Of a DNA stretch of 64,000 bases, positions 19,860 to 28,646 are shown piece by piece. The notes beneath the pieces were generated by a model. It worked only from the letters and a program-made list of their open reading frames with translations. It ran no database searches and was not told the origin of the DNA. The stretch is from Acetobacter sacchari (GTDB taxonomy: Bacteria; Pseudomonadota; Alphaproteobacteria; Acetobacterales; Acetobacteraceae). Positions within the stretch are counted from its first letter, which is position 1, and each line of letters opens with the position of its first letter. Both the position numbers and the translations under genes were made by a program. The stretch is from positions 124,001 through 188,000 of the forward strand of contig NZ_JAFVMF010000005.1 in assembly GCF_017377715.1 (NCBI RefSeq), given 5' to 3'.

Positions 19860-19893
19860 TAGTCAGATCGAATGAGCCCATTCGGTCTGACTA
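19860..19893 (+). terminator. Strong hairpin after xfp, probable terminator
   Basis: Two 15-base arms (19860-19874 and 19879-19893) pair at 14 Watson-Crick positions plus one G-U, around a four-base loop. It starts 12 bases after the xfp stop. No T-run follows, so it may act as an mRNA 3'-end stabiliser or a Rho-independent terminator of weak type. Confidence 0.7.
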
Positions 19894-20193
19894 TGCCAGC
19901 GTGGACAGAGAGTTGTGTCCTTGAACTCGACGCACATCACTCCTGTGAGTCGGCGCAATCGTGCCGCCCAATGCACCTTGCGCTATGACTATCCTGATGA
20001 TGCTCAATGTCGTGATCGTGTTTGTAGCGTGTAGTACGAAATATTGTTGATTTTCTTATGGAGTGTGCCCTCCAGTCCAGATCGTCAGGACAGATTAAAC
20101 GATATGCGTCGCGGGAGATTATGCAGCGGTCATTGACGAAAAACCTTTGTGTTGCAATCACCTTCGTGGAAGAAGAGAAAAAATTTCAATTCG
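19894..20193. other. Intergenic region between convergent xfp and the GT22 gene
   Basis: About 300 bases of mixed composition, more A+T-rich than the xfp side. Short open frames on both strands lack coding character and ribosome binding sites. Beyond the hairpin next to xfp I see nothing. Confidence 0.4.
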
Positions 20194-21660
20194 CTATATA
20201 TGGGGTGATTCGAGCGATCTCAGTTTTTTTGAAAACTGATCATAATCCGGAGTATCGTCGCAAGATGCTCCGGTTCTGTAGAGGCAAAATTGATCGTGAC
20301 ATGAAACGATCTTGAATCCGTTCTCGAATATAGAAACCGTTTTCTTTCCTAAAAGATAATCGTAGCGACCGGCATTGAGAGATACTTCTGCGGGTGTGGT
20401 AAAAAGATAAAGAGCCTTTCCCGAGCGCATATAGCTGTATCCGCCAAAAGTGCCCCATGTCTTGTCGGTGTTGAATATGGCAAGTCCACACATGTCTTTC
20501 TTCTTGTTGGCTAGCATCTGCAATTTTATCGGGTCGCTTTTTTCTTTCATGTGTGGCGCAAACGTGGAAATAAAAACGGAGACGCATGTGAAAATTTCCG
20601 CAGCGATTGCTCGCCGTAGGACAATGCGTCCCTCGACGCGAAGCATACGCGTCAAAGACGCGGCGGCGCAGAGTATAAGCAATGGCGTCGCCGGATATAT
20701 GAATGACGCTTCTTTGTGAGGAATAGCTGAGTGGTAAAGAATGAGGAATATCGCGGAAAGAAGTGGCGAGCGCGCCTCCGCTGGCGTTCTTGAGGCGAGA
20801 AAAAACACGGGAACGGTGGCCGCTCCCCAGTAAGTCGTTATTTTGTAAAGATAAAAAAATGGACTTCTGCATCCAAAAGTGTCGGCTACTCCCATGACGC
20901 TGTTGACGTAGTAGTTATGGAAAATGGATTGAAAAGGGTAGGAGAGAGTCAGTCCATCCACCAGGCCGAGCAGCGCGATCGGAGGAAGAAACCCCACCAC
21001 AAGAGGAAGGAAGCTACGCCGTAGCCCGAGTTGCCATGTAGTAAGGCCAATTGCGAATAACGCTGCAGGACCGAATTGAAATCGCACTGCAGTTGCTGCT
21101 CCAAGCAGCATGGATGACGACGCCAGCAAGATGAACACTCTTCGAGCGGATGCGTCTTTGTAAAAAACGGCTGTTATGTTGGCGAGTATGACGCCAGTGG
21201 CGAGAAAGTTTCCGCCGAGCGTCTCTCCAAGCGTTCGGAAACCGGCGCACGCGATGTCGGGCCATAGCGCCGCGGCAACACCGCATAGCCAGAGCCCTCT
21301 TTTCTGATCCTGAAGCCATCCGTGCAGCAAAAATACAGCCACGACCATAAGAGAGGCGATAGAAAATAATATGCGCACGATCAGCGGAGATTGTGCAAAA
21401 CCAAACGCGTCTTCGGCCTCTATGATTTTGGAGATGGCGCCAGGAACAAGCCAGGAACGTATGCCCTCGCGCCAATCCCAGGTCGTCACTGCGTGGTGCC
21501 CGGCGCGTCGAAGCGCCGGTTCCAGATACTGGAAGATCTCATCCGCTCTTGCGCCTCCTGGATACAGAACGGCCAGCAATATCCGGACTGCCAATGCGCT
21601 CGCGAGTAGGGTCAAGGATAGAGGTAGCGGACGGATGCCAGTACGCCCGACACAAAACAT
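20194..21660 (-). CDS. GT22-type (ALG9/PIG-B-like) integral membrane mannosyltransferase
   Basis: This 488-residue polytopic protein has about nine to ten hydrophobic segments. The first loop carries ADEIFQYLE (D40, E41), matching the catalytic H/A-DE motif of the GT-C family GT22. It is followed by TWDWREGIRSWLVPG, the counterpart of the eukaryotic TWEW-GIRS stretch. A later HKEASFIYP at H315 corresponds to the GT22 signature HKExRF. These enzymes transfer mannose from a polyprenyl phosphate donor; bacterial members are uncommon and their acceptors mostly unknown. Codon use is more A/T-rich than in neighbours, and a very A+T-rich segment lies just upstream, which suggests acquired DNA. It is the only gene between xfp and the tRNA-Gln gene. 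Confidence 0.82.
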   Translation of the reverse strand: MFCVGRTGIRPLPLSLTLLASALAVRILLAVLYPGGARADEIFQYLEPALRRAGHHAVTTWDWREGIRSWLVPGAISKIIEAEDAFGFAQSPLIVRILFSIASLMVVAVFLLHGWLQDQKRGLWLCGVAAALWPDIACAGFRTLGETLGGNFLATGVILANITAVFYKDASARRVFILLASSSMLLGAATAVRFQFGPAALFAIGLTTWQLGLRRSFLPLVVGFLPPIALLGLVDGLTLSYPFQSIFHNYYVNSVMGVADTFGCRSPFFYLYKITTYWGAATVPVFFLASRTPAEARSPLLSAIFLILYHSAIPHKEASFIYPATPLLILCAAASLTRMLRVEGRIVLRRAIAAEIFTCVSVFISTFAPHMKEKSDPIKLQMLANKKKDMCGLAIFNTDKTWGTFGGYSYMRSGKALYLFTTPAEVSLNAGRYDYLLGKKTVSIFENGFKIVSCHDQFCLYRTGASCDDTPDYDQFSKKLRSLESPHI

Positions 21661-22444
21661 CTTTATGATTTCCCAAACTTAAATGTTAGAAAAATTCTTA
21701 CATTATCTTGTGATTTAATAAATTACTTATATGAACAGAAAGATGACGGTATTCTGTCCAAAACATTAAAATTGCAACAAAATGAAATATATATTTTTTA
21801 CTGTATATATTTATCTCTTTTCAGAACTGTATGAATATTTTTGTATTTTCCCAACAAAAAACGATGTTTGAAACGACGATTGCCACGCTTCGATATGTGG
21901 GGCTGCGTGTTCAGCGATGTGACGATTGTTGAAAATACAGAATTAGGACCCTGAGGGGCTGCTCGGCTCCTCTCGGCTGCGATACCGCAATTTGTCGCTC
22001 GTGGAATGCCCGTATCGTCGAAGGGGAACGGTGATGGCAACGTAGGCATGGCTGGTCGGCAGATTGACCGCTGGACGACGCCATAATCGTGCGGGATCAC
22101 CGCTCGGATGGCGATACGATTGGTCGCCCTGAGGATACTTCGGACTCGTTTGAACTCATGAACTGGTCTGGAGTAACGTGCGCCTGTGGGGCGCTCGTTC
22201 TCCACTGTCATCACCGTGTGAAGCTATCGCGAAATTTTCTGTACATCATGTATCTGGCGTCGCGGGCTGAAATCGCTGCGACTAAGTGTCCTCTTAAACA
22301 TAGATAGCCGCCGCGTGTGCGCCGATGAACGTGGACCCCCCGGTTCATAGCGGGCGGCAAGCATAGCTCATCCGACGTTACGGGTGACTGTATGACAGCC
22401 ATCGTTACGATTGGAGTCATACGATTTCTGAGTAAGGAAATTTG
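21661..22444. other. A+T-rich intergenic region between the GT22 gene and tRNA-Gln
   Basis: Nearly 800 bases without a convincing gene. The part from about 21690 to 21850 is by far the most A+T-rich stretch in the window and probably includes the promoter of the GT22 gene. Small open frames at 21798-22214 and 22089-22307 have poor coding character. I found no copy of the tRNA 3' end that would mark an attachment site. Confidence 0.5.
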
Positions 22445-22518
22445 TGGCTGGGGGACCTGGATTCGAACCAGGGCTGACCGGGTCAGAGCCGGTAGTTCTA
22501 CCGCTAAACTATCCCCCA
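22445..22518 (-). tRNA. tRNA-Gln (anticodon CTG)
   Basis: The complement folds as a full cloverleaf. The acceptor stem pairs TGGGGGA (22518-22512) with TCCCCCA (22555-like partner at 22455-22449). The anticodon arm ACCGG/CCGGT encloses the loop CTCTGAC, so the anticodon is CTG, reading CAG glutamine codons. The T arm CTGGT/...CAGG contains GTTCGAATC. The discriminator base is G and the CCA end is encoded (22447-22445). The 5' U-G pair region is usual for glutamine tRNAs. Confidence 0.95.
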
Positions 22519-22699
22519 AGCGGGTCAAACATTAGGGCAGCTCAGGGCTGCCCGTTCGACGAGGAGGCTCGTAGCACCCCAAATTTTATTCCGCAACCCC
22601 CGACTGCGTGCGTTTGCAAGAGAGCGGAAATTTTCTCTTGCGGAACATCTTCGTTTCTTGAAATATTATTTTAGATTACGTCGTTCAGAGGACCAGGCG

Positions 22700-24013
22700 A
22701 TGGAGCAGTCCGACGCCAGGCTCCGTAGCCAGGCGCCAAATTTAGAATTTCCCTCCGGGTGCAACCGTCAGATTTATTCGACGGGGGGAAGGACGGGCTT
22801 CGAGCATGGCGGCCGTCACGCTACAAACCGGCGCGACGAAGCGGCTGTGAGTGATGGGTCGGCTCACGCGAAGCAGCCCGGCGCAGAGTGGGGGCAGGTT
22901 GGGGACCGACACTGTTCGGATCGACGCGGGGACCGTACGGCCGACGGCCTGTTCGCCGCCATTGACCTTGGGACTAATAACTGCCGCCTTATGATCGCGG
23001 CCCGGACCGCTGCCGGTTTCAGCGTGCTCGACAGTTATAGCCGCATGGTTCGGCTCGGTGAGGGGCTCCAGAAGTCGGGTGAACTGACCGATGAGGCGAT
23101 GGGGCGCACGATCGAGGCCGTGCGCGCCTGCGCGGTGCGCATCGAGAAACGGCGCCCGGTCCTGATTCGCGCCGTAGCGACGGAGGCATGCAGGCGCGCC
23201 GCCAATGGCCGCGCTTTCATTGACAGGATTAGACACGAAACCGGCGTCGCGATTGATATTATATCGAGCCGCGAGGAGGCCGAGCTTGCAGTCGAAAGCT
23301 GCGCGAGCCTTTTGTTGCAGGCCAGGGGCGGGCAGGGTGAGACAGCCGCTTCGCCTGCCGCCAATCGCGGCCTGTTGCTGGATATCGGCGGGGGTTCTAC
23401 GGAGATCGCCTGGGTCCGTCTCGATCCCGAACGCCGGATACATGAGGTGATCGGCTACGTCAGTATTCCTGCCGGAGTGATCACCCTGTCCGAAAAATTT
23501 TCCCGCCGTCGGCCCGGCGTCTATCGGGCGATGGTTTCATATGTGCGGAAATATCTGGAAAATTTTGAGGCGGTGCATCGCATTCGCGGCGAGTTGCAGC
23601 GTGGCAACGTGAGAATGGTCGGCACAAGCGGCACGGTGACGACGCTGGCCTGCCTCGATCTCGATCTGGCGCGCTATACGCGGTGGGCTGTTGACGGGCA
23701 TTACCTCGATCGTCAGGCTTCGCAGAAAGCGATTTCTCGTCTGCATCGGATGGGGATCTCAGGCATGCGGGCGCATCCATGCATCGGCCCGGAACGGGCG
23801 GCCTATGTCATGCCGGGTTGCGCCATCTTTGACGCTGTTCAATCGATGTGGCCTGGCGGCGTCATCGTCGCTGATCGCGGTCTGCGGGACGGCATGCTAA
23901 TACGCATGATGAAGGGGGCTGCTCAGGCGAACATGCGCCGGGACGGCCCCCACCGCGCCGCGTCGGCTGACGCGAGCGCCACCTCTGGCAGGGAAACGTT
24001 GTTTTCGATCTGA
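22700..24013 (+). CDS. Ppx/GppA family exopolyphosphatase or guanosine pentaphosphatase
   Basis: The core from about residue 85 has the ASKHA-fold phosphate-binding signature AAIDLGTNNCRLMIA, the later LLDIGGGSTEIAW loop and the GTSGTVTTLA adenosine-type segment, as in Ppx/GppA phosphatases that hydrolyse polyphosphate or pppGpp. The first 85 or so residues are an unusual polar extension rich in Arg, Gly and Asp without recognised domain. The ATG at 22700 gives 437 residues; an upstream ATG at 22658 is possible but lacks a site. The stop overlaps the ATG of rlmE (TGATG), so the two are coupled. Confidence 0.88.
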   Translation: MEQSDARLRSQAPNLEFPSGCNRQIYSTGGRTGFEHGGRHATNRRDEAAVSDGSAHAKQPGAEWGQVGDRHCSDRRGDRTADGLFAAIDLGTNNCRLMIAARTAAGFSVLDSYSRMVRLGEGLQKSGELTDEAMGRTIEAVRACAVRIEKRRPVLIRAVATEACRRAANGRAFIDRIRHETGVAIDIISSREEAELAVESCASLLLQARGGQGETAASPAANRGLLLDIGGGSTEIAWVRLDPERRIHEVIGYVSIPAGVITLSEKFSRRRPGVYRAMVSYVRKYLENFEAVHRIRGELQRGNVRMVGTSGTVTTLACLDLDLARYTRWAVDGHYLDRQASQKAISRLHRMGISGMRAHPCIGPERAAYVMPGCAIFDAVQSMWPGGVIVADRGLRDGMLIRMMKGAAQANMRRDGPHRAASADASATSGRETLFSI

Positions 24014-24834
24014 TGTCCAAATCTTCTTCTGATGGCGAAACGCCCACCGGCCGCAACCCCGGCCGAAAAAGCGATGTTCGCAAGGCGGCGCCGTCGCGCG
24101 TGCCGGGCCGGGGACAGGCGCGCAAGGCGGCGCCGGGCGCGCGCGACGGCGCCGCCGATGGCGCGGCCCCGACCAGTCTGCGCACGAAATCGGTGTCGCT
24201 CAAGAAAACCCGAGGCAAGACAACGGCCCAGCAACGTTGGCTGGCGCGTCAGCTCAATGACCCGTATGTGCAGGCCGCACAGAAACAGGGATGGCGGTCG
24301 CGCGCGGCGTTCAAGTTGATCGAACTTGACGATCGTTTTCACCTGATCAAGCCGGGGCAGCGCGTGCTCGATCTTGGCGCGGCGCCCGGTGGATGGACGC
24401 AGGTGGCTGTCAAACGCGGCGCCGCACGGGTCGTCGGCGTCGATCTTCTCCCTGTCGAGCCGGTGGCCGGGGCGGAGATCGTCGAGGGCGATTTTACCGA
24501 TCCGGACCTGCCAGCTCGTCTGATCGAGATGCTGGGCGGGAAGCCGAATGTCGTGCTCTCGGACATGGCGCCGAATACGACCGGCCACGCGCCGACGGAC
24601 CATCTGCGGATTATCGGGCTGGCCGAAAGCGCACTGGATTTTGCGATCGAGGTGCTCGCGGATGGCGGTTCGTTCGTCGCGAAGGTGTTTCAGGGTGGTT
24701 CCGAAAAGCAGATGCTGGAGCCGATGAAGAAGCTGTTCGAGACAGTTCGCCATGCGAAACCCCCCGCCAGTCGCAAAGATTCGAGCGAGCTTTATGTGGT
24801 CGCGACCGGGTTCAGGCCGAACCGGGGCGCCTGA
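24013..24834 (+). CDS. rlmE: 23S rRNA 2'-O-ribose U2552 methyltransferase
   Basis: RlmE (FtsJ/RrmJ) methylates the 2'-OH of U2552 in the A-loop during 50S assembly. The SAM-binding segment VLDLGAAPGGWTQVA is intact, and the K-D-K-E catalytic residues can be read in SRAAFKLIE, VLSDMAPN, VAKVFQGG and SSELYVVA. The first 70 or so residues are a Lys/Arg/Ala-rich extension; the E. coli enzyme is about 209 residues, this one 273. Its ATG overlaps the stop of the Ppx/GppA gene. Confidence 0.95.
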   Translation: MSKSSSDGETPTGRNPGRKSDVRKAAPSRVPGRGQARKAAPGARDGAADGAAPTSLRTKSVSLKKTRGKTTAQQRWLARQLNDPYVQAAQKQGWRSRAAFKLIELDDRFHLIKPGQRVLDLGAAPGGWTQVAVKRGAARVVGVDLLPVEPVAGAEIVEGDFTDPDLPARLIEMLGGKPNVVLSDMAPNTTGHAPTDHLRIIGLAESALDFAIEVLADGGSFVAKVFQGGSEKQMLEPMKKLFETVRHAKPPASRKDSSELYVVATGFRPNRGA

Positions 24835-24864
24835 AGCGCCACTCGGCGATCGCGGCGAACGGCG

Positions 24865-25833
24865 CTATGCGACCTGATTGATCAAATTCTCGCCCAGTGC
24901 AATGCGTCGCGCATTCTCGCGCAGGAGGTGCGCGACGCGCGCCTCGTATTCCGTCGTATCGCCAGCGCCGTGCGGAGAAATCACTACGTTCGGCATGTCC
25001 CAGAGCGGAGAGTCACCCGGCAGCGGTTCGCGCTCGAACGTATCGAGGCCCGCTCCCGCGATTTTTCCCTGAGCGAGAGCGGCGATCAGGTCTGCTTCAA
25101 CGATGATCTGCCCGCGCGCGACGTTGATCACAACGGCGCTCGGTTTCATCCTGTCCAGCACTGCTGCGTTCAACATTCCGATGGTCTCCGACGTCGCAGG
25201 ACAGGTCAGCAGCACATAATCGGCGCTGCTCGCCGCCTCGGCGAAGCGCTCGTGTGGCTCCACGCTGACATCCAGATCCGCTGGCGCTGCGGCGTTCTTA
25301 CGGACCACGGTCACGCGCATGCCGAAGGCCAGACACAGGGCGGCGAGACGCGAACCGATAGCGCCAAAACCGACGATCACCGCGTGGGCTCCGTCCAGTT
25401 CCCGCCGTCGTAACGCTCGATCCGCCGACAGGCGTCGCCATTGATGCGCCCGTTGCGCGTCACGATCAGCGGCGAGCTGACGGGACAGATTGAGCGTCAG
25501 GCCGATCGCATGTTCGGCCACGGCGGCGGCGTTGACCCCGCGGGCGCTGCACAGCGCAACGCCACGTTCTCTGAAATCGTCGAGATCGTATTGATTCACG
25601 CCGGAACTGATCGATTGCAGCAGCTTGAGCTTTGGAGCCAGCGCCAGAAAACGTCGCTCCCACAGCGTCACGGTCACAAGAATTTCCGCATCCGGAAGGT
25701 GTTCGAGCAATTCGGTCTTGTTGGCGACCTGCACGCAGGGAGGTGGGTCTTCCCAGGTTTCCACGATGGATTTTATGTCGAAAAACGGATGAGCGACGAC
25801 AATCTTCGGTTTGCCTTCAGCCCATAACGACAT
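24865..25833 (-). CDS. D-2-hydroxyacid dehydrogenase (glyoxylate/hydroxypyruvate reductase type)
   Basis: This 322-residue enzyme belongs to the NAD(P)-dependent D-isomer 2-hydroxyacid dehydrogenase family. The cofactor-binding GFGAIG is at residues 155-160, and the catalytic trio is R240 (NVARGQ), E269 (FEREP) and H288 (SPHGAG). After the first strand of the Rossmann fold the residues VVRKN contain basic positions, which favours NADPH, as in glyoxylate/hydroxypyruvate reductases. The true substrate cannot be told. It is convergent with rlmE, 30 bases apart, with no clear neighbour link. Confidence 0.88.
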   Translation of the reverse strand: MSLWAEGKPKIVVAHPFFDIKSIVETWEDPPPCVQVANKTELLEHLPDAEILVTVTLWERRFLALAPKLKLLQSISSGVNQYDLDDFRERGVALCSARGVNAAAVAEHAIGLTLNLSRQLAADRDAQRAHQWRRLSADRALRRRELDGAHAVIVGFGAIGSRLAALCLAFGMRVTVVRKNAAAPADLDVSVEPHERFAEAASSADYVLLTCPATSETIGMLNAAVLDRMKPSAVVINVARGQIIVEADLIAALAQGKIAGAGLDTFEREPLPGDSPLWDMPNVVISPHGAGDTTEYEARVAHLLRENARRIALGENLINQVA

Positions 25834-26267
25834 GTCTCTCTCCTGTTCGCGCCGATCAAATTACGGTCTTTGACTCTGTATCGGTATCGATTCAATCCAG
25901 CGAGCGTGTTTTTGCCGTCGCGATGGCGCCGCAAATGTCATCGGCACTGGCATTCGATCCGACCGGCGCCACGGACGGTCGCAAAGTGCGACTATTGTCA
26001 TTCGAAAACCGAAAATAAAATGAAATCCGGTTGATAGATGAATGAGGATATTAAAATGGCGAATAGCGGCCGCAGATAACGTGCGCCTGTAGCGGCGCCG
26101 GCCCGGCCAGAAAACGGTCGATCCGCAGGGCGAATCGCCACAAGGCGCCCGCCTTTGTTCGGGCGAATTCCCGCTATGCTCAGCCTTGTTCCTGAATGGG
26201 AAGACCTGTCCCGTCGCGTTGATCGGCACGGCGTCTGATGCGCGGCCGCCGACACGACAGTTCGGTT
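25834..26267. other. Intergenic region without recognised features
   Basis: About 430 bases. Open frames of 80-128 codons on both strands have shadow-like composition and no ribosome binding sites. The promoter of the 2-hydroxyacid dehydrogenase gene is presumably near 25840-25950. I see nothing else. Confidence 0.4.
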
Positions 26268-26678
26268 TTACATGGAGCGTGCGGCGATCGCGGACAGGGT
26301 GGCGCCGATCGCTGCAACAGCCATCAGGGCGATGCCATCGAAAATCAGGCCGGAGGGAGTCAGGATATGCGTTCCGACCACGATCTGATGCGGGATGGCG
26401 TCGGCGATGTGCGACATTACATCATGCGCCTGTGCGTCCACACTGCCTGCGCTGGAAGAGACGGCACCGACGACATGGGGCAGGGCGGCCCAGCCGACGC
26501 CAAGGATCAGCGCAAGAGGAGCCAGAAGCTCGGCGATCTGCTGAGCCATGTAGAAGGCGAAATAAACGACCGACCAGATCGCGATCCGCACGAGCGGCAG
26601 CCACCGCTGAAGATTGCCCCTTGCGTCGGCCGAATGAGATGTTCGGCGCGCACTCAATGAGTCGCGGCTGGCGTCCAT
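26268..26678 (-). CDS. Small membrane protein, unknown function
   Basis: The protein has 136 residues. A polar, serine- and arginine-rich N-terminus of about 27 residues is followed by hydrophobic segments at about 30-62 and 110-132, with a shorter hydrophobic piece at about 65-78. This predicts two to three membrane helices with a loop of about 30 residues containing several His and Asp. Codon use is normal for the window. I do not recognise the family; proteins of similar shape are annotated only as hypothetical in acetic acid bacteria, as far as I know. Confidence 0.65.
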   Translation of the reverse strand: MDASRDSLSARRTSHSADARGNLQRWLPLVRIAIWSVVYFAFYMAQQIAELLAPLALILGVGWAALPHVVGAVSSSAGSVDAQAHDVMSHIADAIPHQIVVGTHILTPSGLIFDGIALMAVAAIGATLSAIAARSM

Positions 26679-26955
26679 GGCTAACGTCTTTCTTTCATCG
26701 GAAGTGGTGCGGTCGTGACACTCAATCGCGGACCAATCGAAACGGCAGCCGCGCTATATCCCTTGGACCTAGCGCCCGTCTCCCTGAAAAGCAATTCCCA
26801 GACGCGTCTGATGCGAGAAATGCGCAGTCGGCTGTCAACAGGCCCAGCCTTCAGCCGCTTGTCGAAACGCGAATGGAAGGGCCTTTTCCTGCCGCACAGT
26901 GTCCGCGCAGAGCTTCAAAGCGCAACAGTCCGCCGACGCTTCAGCTCATGCAGCC

Positions 26956-27213
26956 TTACTTGAGATAGACGCGTCCGTAGGAAGCCGCGCCCAGACCGGG
27001 GCAACTGCAGGGCGCTCCCAGCGGCGTCGCGGTCGGAAGCTGGCACGTATAGAAACCTGCCTTGCATGTGCCGCCCAGCGGCGTGTTAGGCGGATATGAA
27101 CCGGGCGCCACCGGCGTGCCAGGCTGCCCCGTGCATGCCGCCAGTGCGAGGGCGGCAAAAACTGCGGCGGCCTTAACGGGACGAATCCGGCGAATGGACG
27201 GACGTGAAATCAT
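26956..27213 (-). CDS. Small cysteine-containing lipoprotein
   Basis: This 85-residue protein has a basic N-terminus, a hydrophobic segment and the lipobox LAAC at residues 24-27, so it should be exported and lipidated at C27. The mature part is short, proline- and glycine-rich, with four further cysteines in CKAGFYTC and CSCPG patterns, which could form disulfides or a small metal site. No known domain is recognised. It stands alone on the minus strand. Confidence 0.75.
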   Translation of the reverse strand: MISRPSIRRIRPVKAAAVFAALALAACTGQPGTPVAPGSYPPNTPLGGTCKAGFYTCQLPTATPLGAPCSCPGLGAASYGRVYLK

Positions 27214-27406
27214 CTGAACGCAAGCTCCCTGGCTTCGATAACGTCTTTCGTCTCTGACGGCATACGAGCGTGACCTCGCGCCGCCGCTTTCCGCTTAACG
27301 TTCGGCCAATAATGAAGATGCAGCTCGTAACGCTGCTTTGTAACTATGAGCGCCGTTCATGGCATGTTTGCGGCATGCTGTTGCGCTGCCGCGTCGGGCG
27401 TAGCCC

Positions 27407-27427
27407 GCTAGGCGCTAGGCGCTAGGC
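27407..27427. repeat. Three tandem copies of a 7-base unit
   Basis: GCTAGGC is repeated three times without interruption, overlapping the stop codon of the YhiN-type gene. The unit contains the palindrome CTAG. It may vary in copy number by slippage; here each shift would leave or create a TAG on the minus strand. Confidence 0.85.
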
Positions 27428-28623
27428 TCGTCTCGTTCTTCGGCGATGGCGAGACCCGCCGCGCGCCCACTCGCCCAGGCCCAATGAAAATTATATCCGC
27501 CCAGCCATCCGGTGACATCCACGGCTTCCCCGACGACATACAGCCCGGGAACGGAGTTGCACTCCATGCTCCGGGATGAGAGCGCGCGCGTATCGACGCC
27601 GCCGAGCGTCACTTCCGCTTTCGCATAGCCCTCGGTTCCCACCGGGGTCACGATCCAGTCATGGATCGCGGCGGCGGCCGGACGAATCAGACGATCGGAC
27701 CAGTCTGCGGCAGGCTTGTCGCCCAACAGGCGTGGCGCAAGCGCCTCGGCGAGCCGCCGGGGCAGCCAGTTCGCCAGTACGGCGGGCGCGTGGGCGCGTG
27801 GGCGTTCCCTTCGGGCGGTCTGAAGAAGAGAGAGCGGATCCTGGCCCGGCAGGAGATCGACGCCGAACGGTTCTCCTTCGCGCAAGTAGGACGAAATTTG
27901 CAGAATCGCCGGGCCGGACAGGCCGCGATGCGTGAACAGCATCGCCTCATCGAAATGCATTTTCCCGAACCGCGCCCGGACCGGCAGCGAAACCCCCGAC
28001 AGATCCTTCATCCATCCAAGGTCGTCGTTCCCGACCCGTAGCGGCACAAGACCCGGGCGCGGCGCAATGACAGGGACGCCAAAGCGGCGGGCGAGGTCAT
28101 AGGCGAAGCCGCTGGCGCCGATCTTGGGGATCGACGGGCCGCCCGTCGCCAGAACCAGCGCCGGAGCCTCCATCACTCCACGGCTGGTCGTGACGCGGAA
28201 CAGATCGCCGCGCGAGACGTCCGAGACGCTTTCGCCGAGACGCATGGCCACGTTCCCCGCCGCACACTCGTCCAGCAGCATGGAGAGGATGGCGGTGGCC
28301 GAACCGTCGCAGAATAGCTGGCCAAGTGTCTTTTCGTGCCACGCGATCCGATGGCGATCGACCATTGCGATGAAATCGGCTGGCGTGAACCGCGCCAGAG
28401 CCGACCGCGCGAAGTGCCTGTTGCCGGAAAGAAAACGATCGGGCGCGACGTGAAGGTTTGTAAAGTTGCAGCGACCGCCGCCGGAGATCAGGATTTTCCG
28501 TCCTGCCTGCGCGTTGTGGTCAATGACGGCGACGCGTTTGCCCCGCTGGGCCGCTGACAACGCGGTCATGAGGCCGGCCGCCCCGGCGCCGAGCACTATG
28601 GCGTCAAACGCCTCAGCTTTCAT
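27415..28623 (-). CDS. YhiN/HI0933-family FAD-dependent oxidoreductase
   Basis: The protein of 402 residues has the FAD motif GAGAAG at 12-17, followed by the family signature GRKILISGGGRCNFTN. The C-terminal end has VGEAVDVTGWLGGYNFHWAWASG, typed here in part only: the pieces GWLGGYN and NFHWAW are diagnostic. This family (HI0933/YhiN) is widespread and binds FAD; its reaction is not known. The stop lies inside a small tandem repeat. The FzlA-like GST lies upstream on the same strand, ending 23 bases before it, so both may be in one transcript. Confidence 0.88.
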   Translation of the reverse strand: MKAEAFDAIVLGAGAAGLMTALSAAQRGKRVAVIDHNAQAGRKILISGGGRCNFTNLHVAPDRFLSGNRHFARSALARFTPADFIAMVDRHRIAWHEKTLGQLFCDGSATAILSMLLDECAAGNVAMRLGESVSDVSRGDLFRVTTSRGVMEAPALVLATGGPSIPKIGASGFAYDLARRFGVPVIAPRPGLVPLRVGNDDLGWMKDLSGVSLPVRARFGKMHFDEAMLFTHRGLSGPAILQISSYLREGEPFGVDLLPGQDPLSLLQTARRERPRAHAPAVLANWLPRRLAEALAPRLLGDKPAADWSDRLIRPAAAAIHDWIVTPVGTEGYAKAEVTLGGVDTRALSSRSMECNSVPGLYVVGEAVDVTGWLGGYNFHWAWASGRAAGLAIAEERDEPSA

Positions 28624-28646
28624 GGTCGCGTTGCTTCTGTGCGCGG

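Noticed and set aside
20058-20315. 85-residue plus-strand frame opposite the end of the GT22 gene
   Set aside because: It overlaps the GT22 coding end in antisense, lacks a ribosome binding site and shows no recognisable domain.
19894-22444. Genomic island with attachment sites at tRNA-Gln
   Set aside because: No integrase gene and no second copy of the tRNA 3' end could be found by eye, so only composition and position support it; kept as a hypothesis, not a feature.
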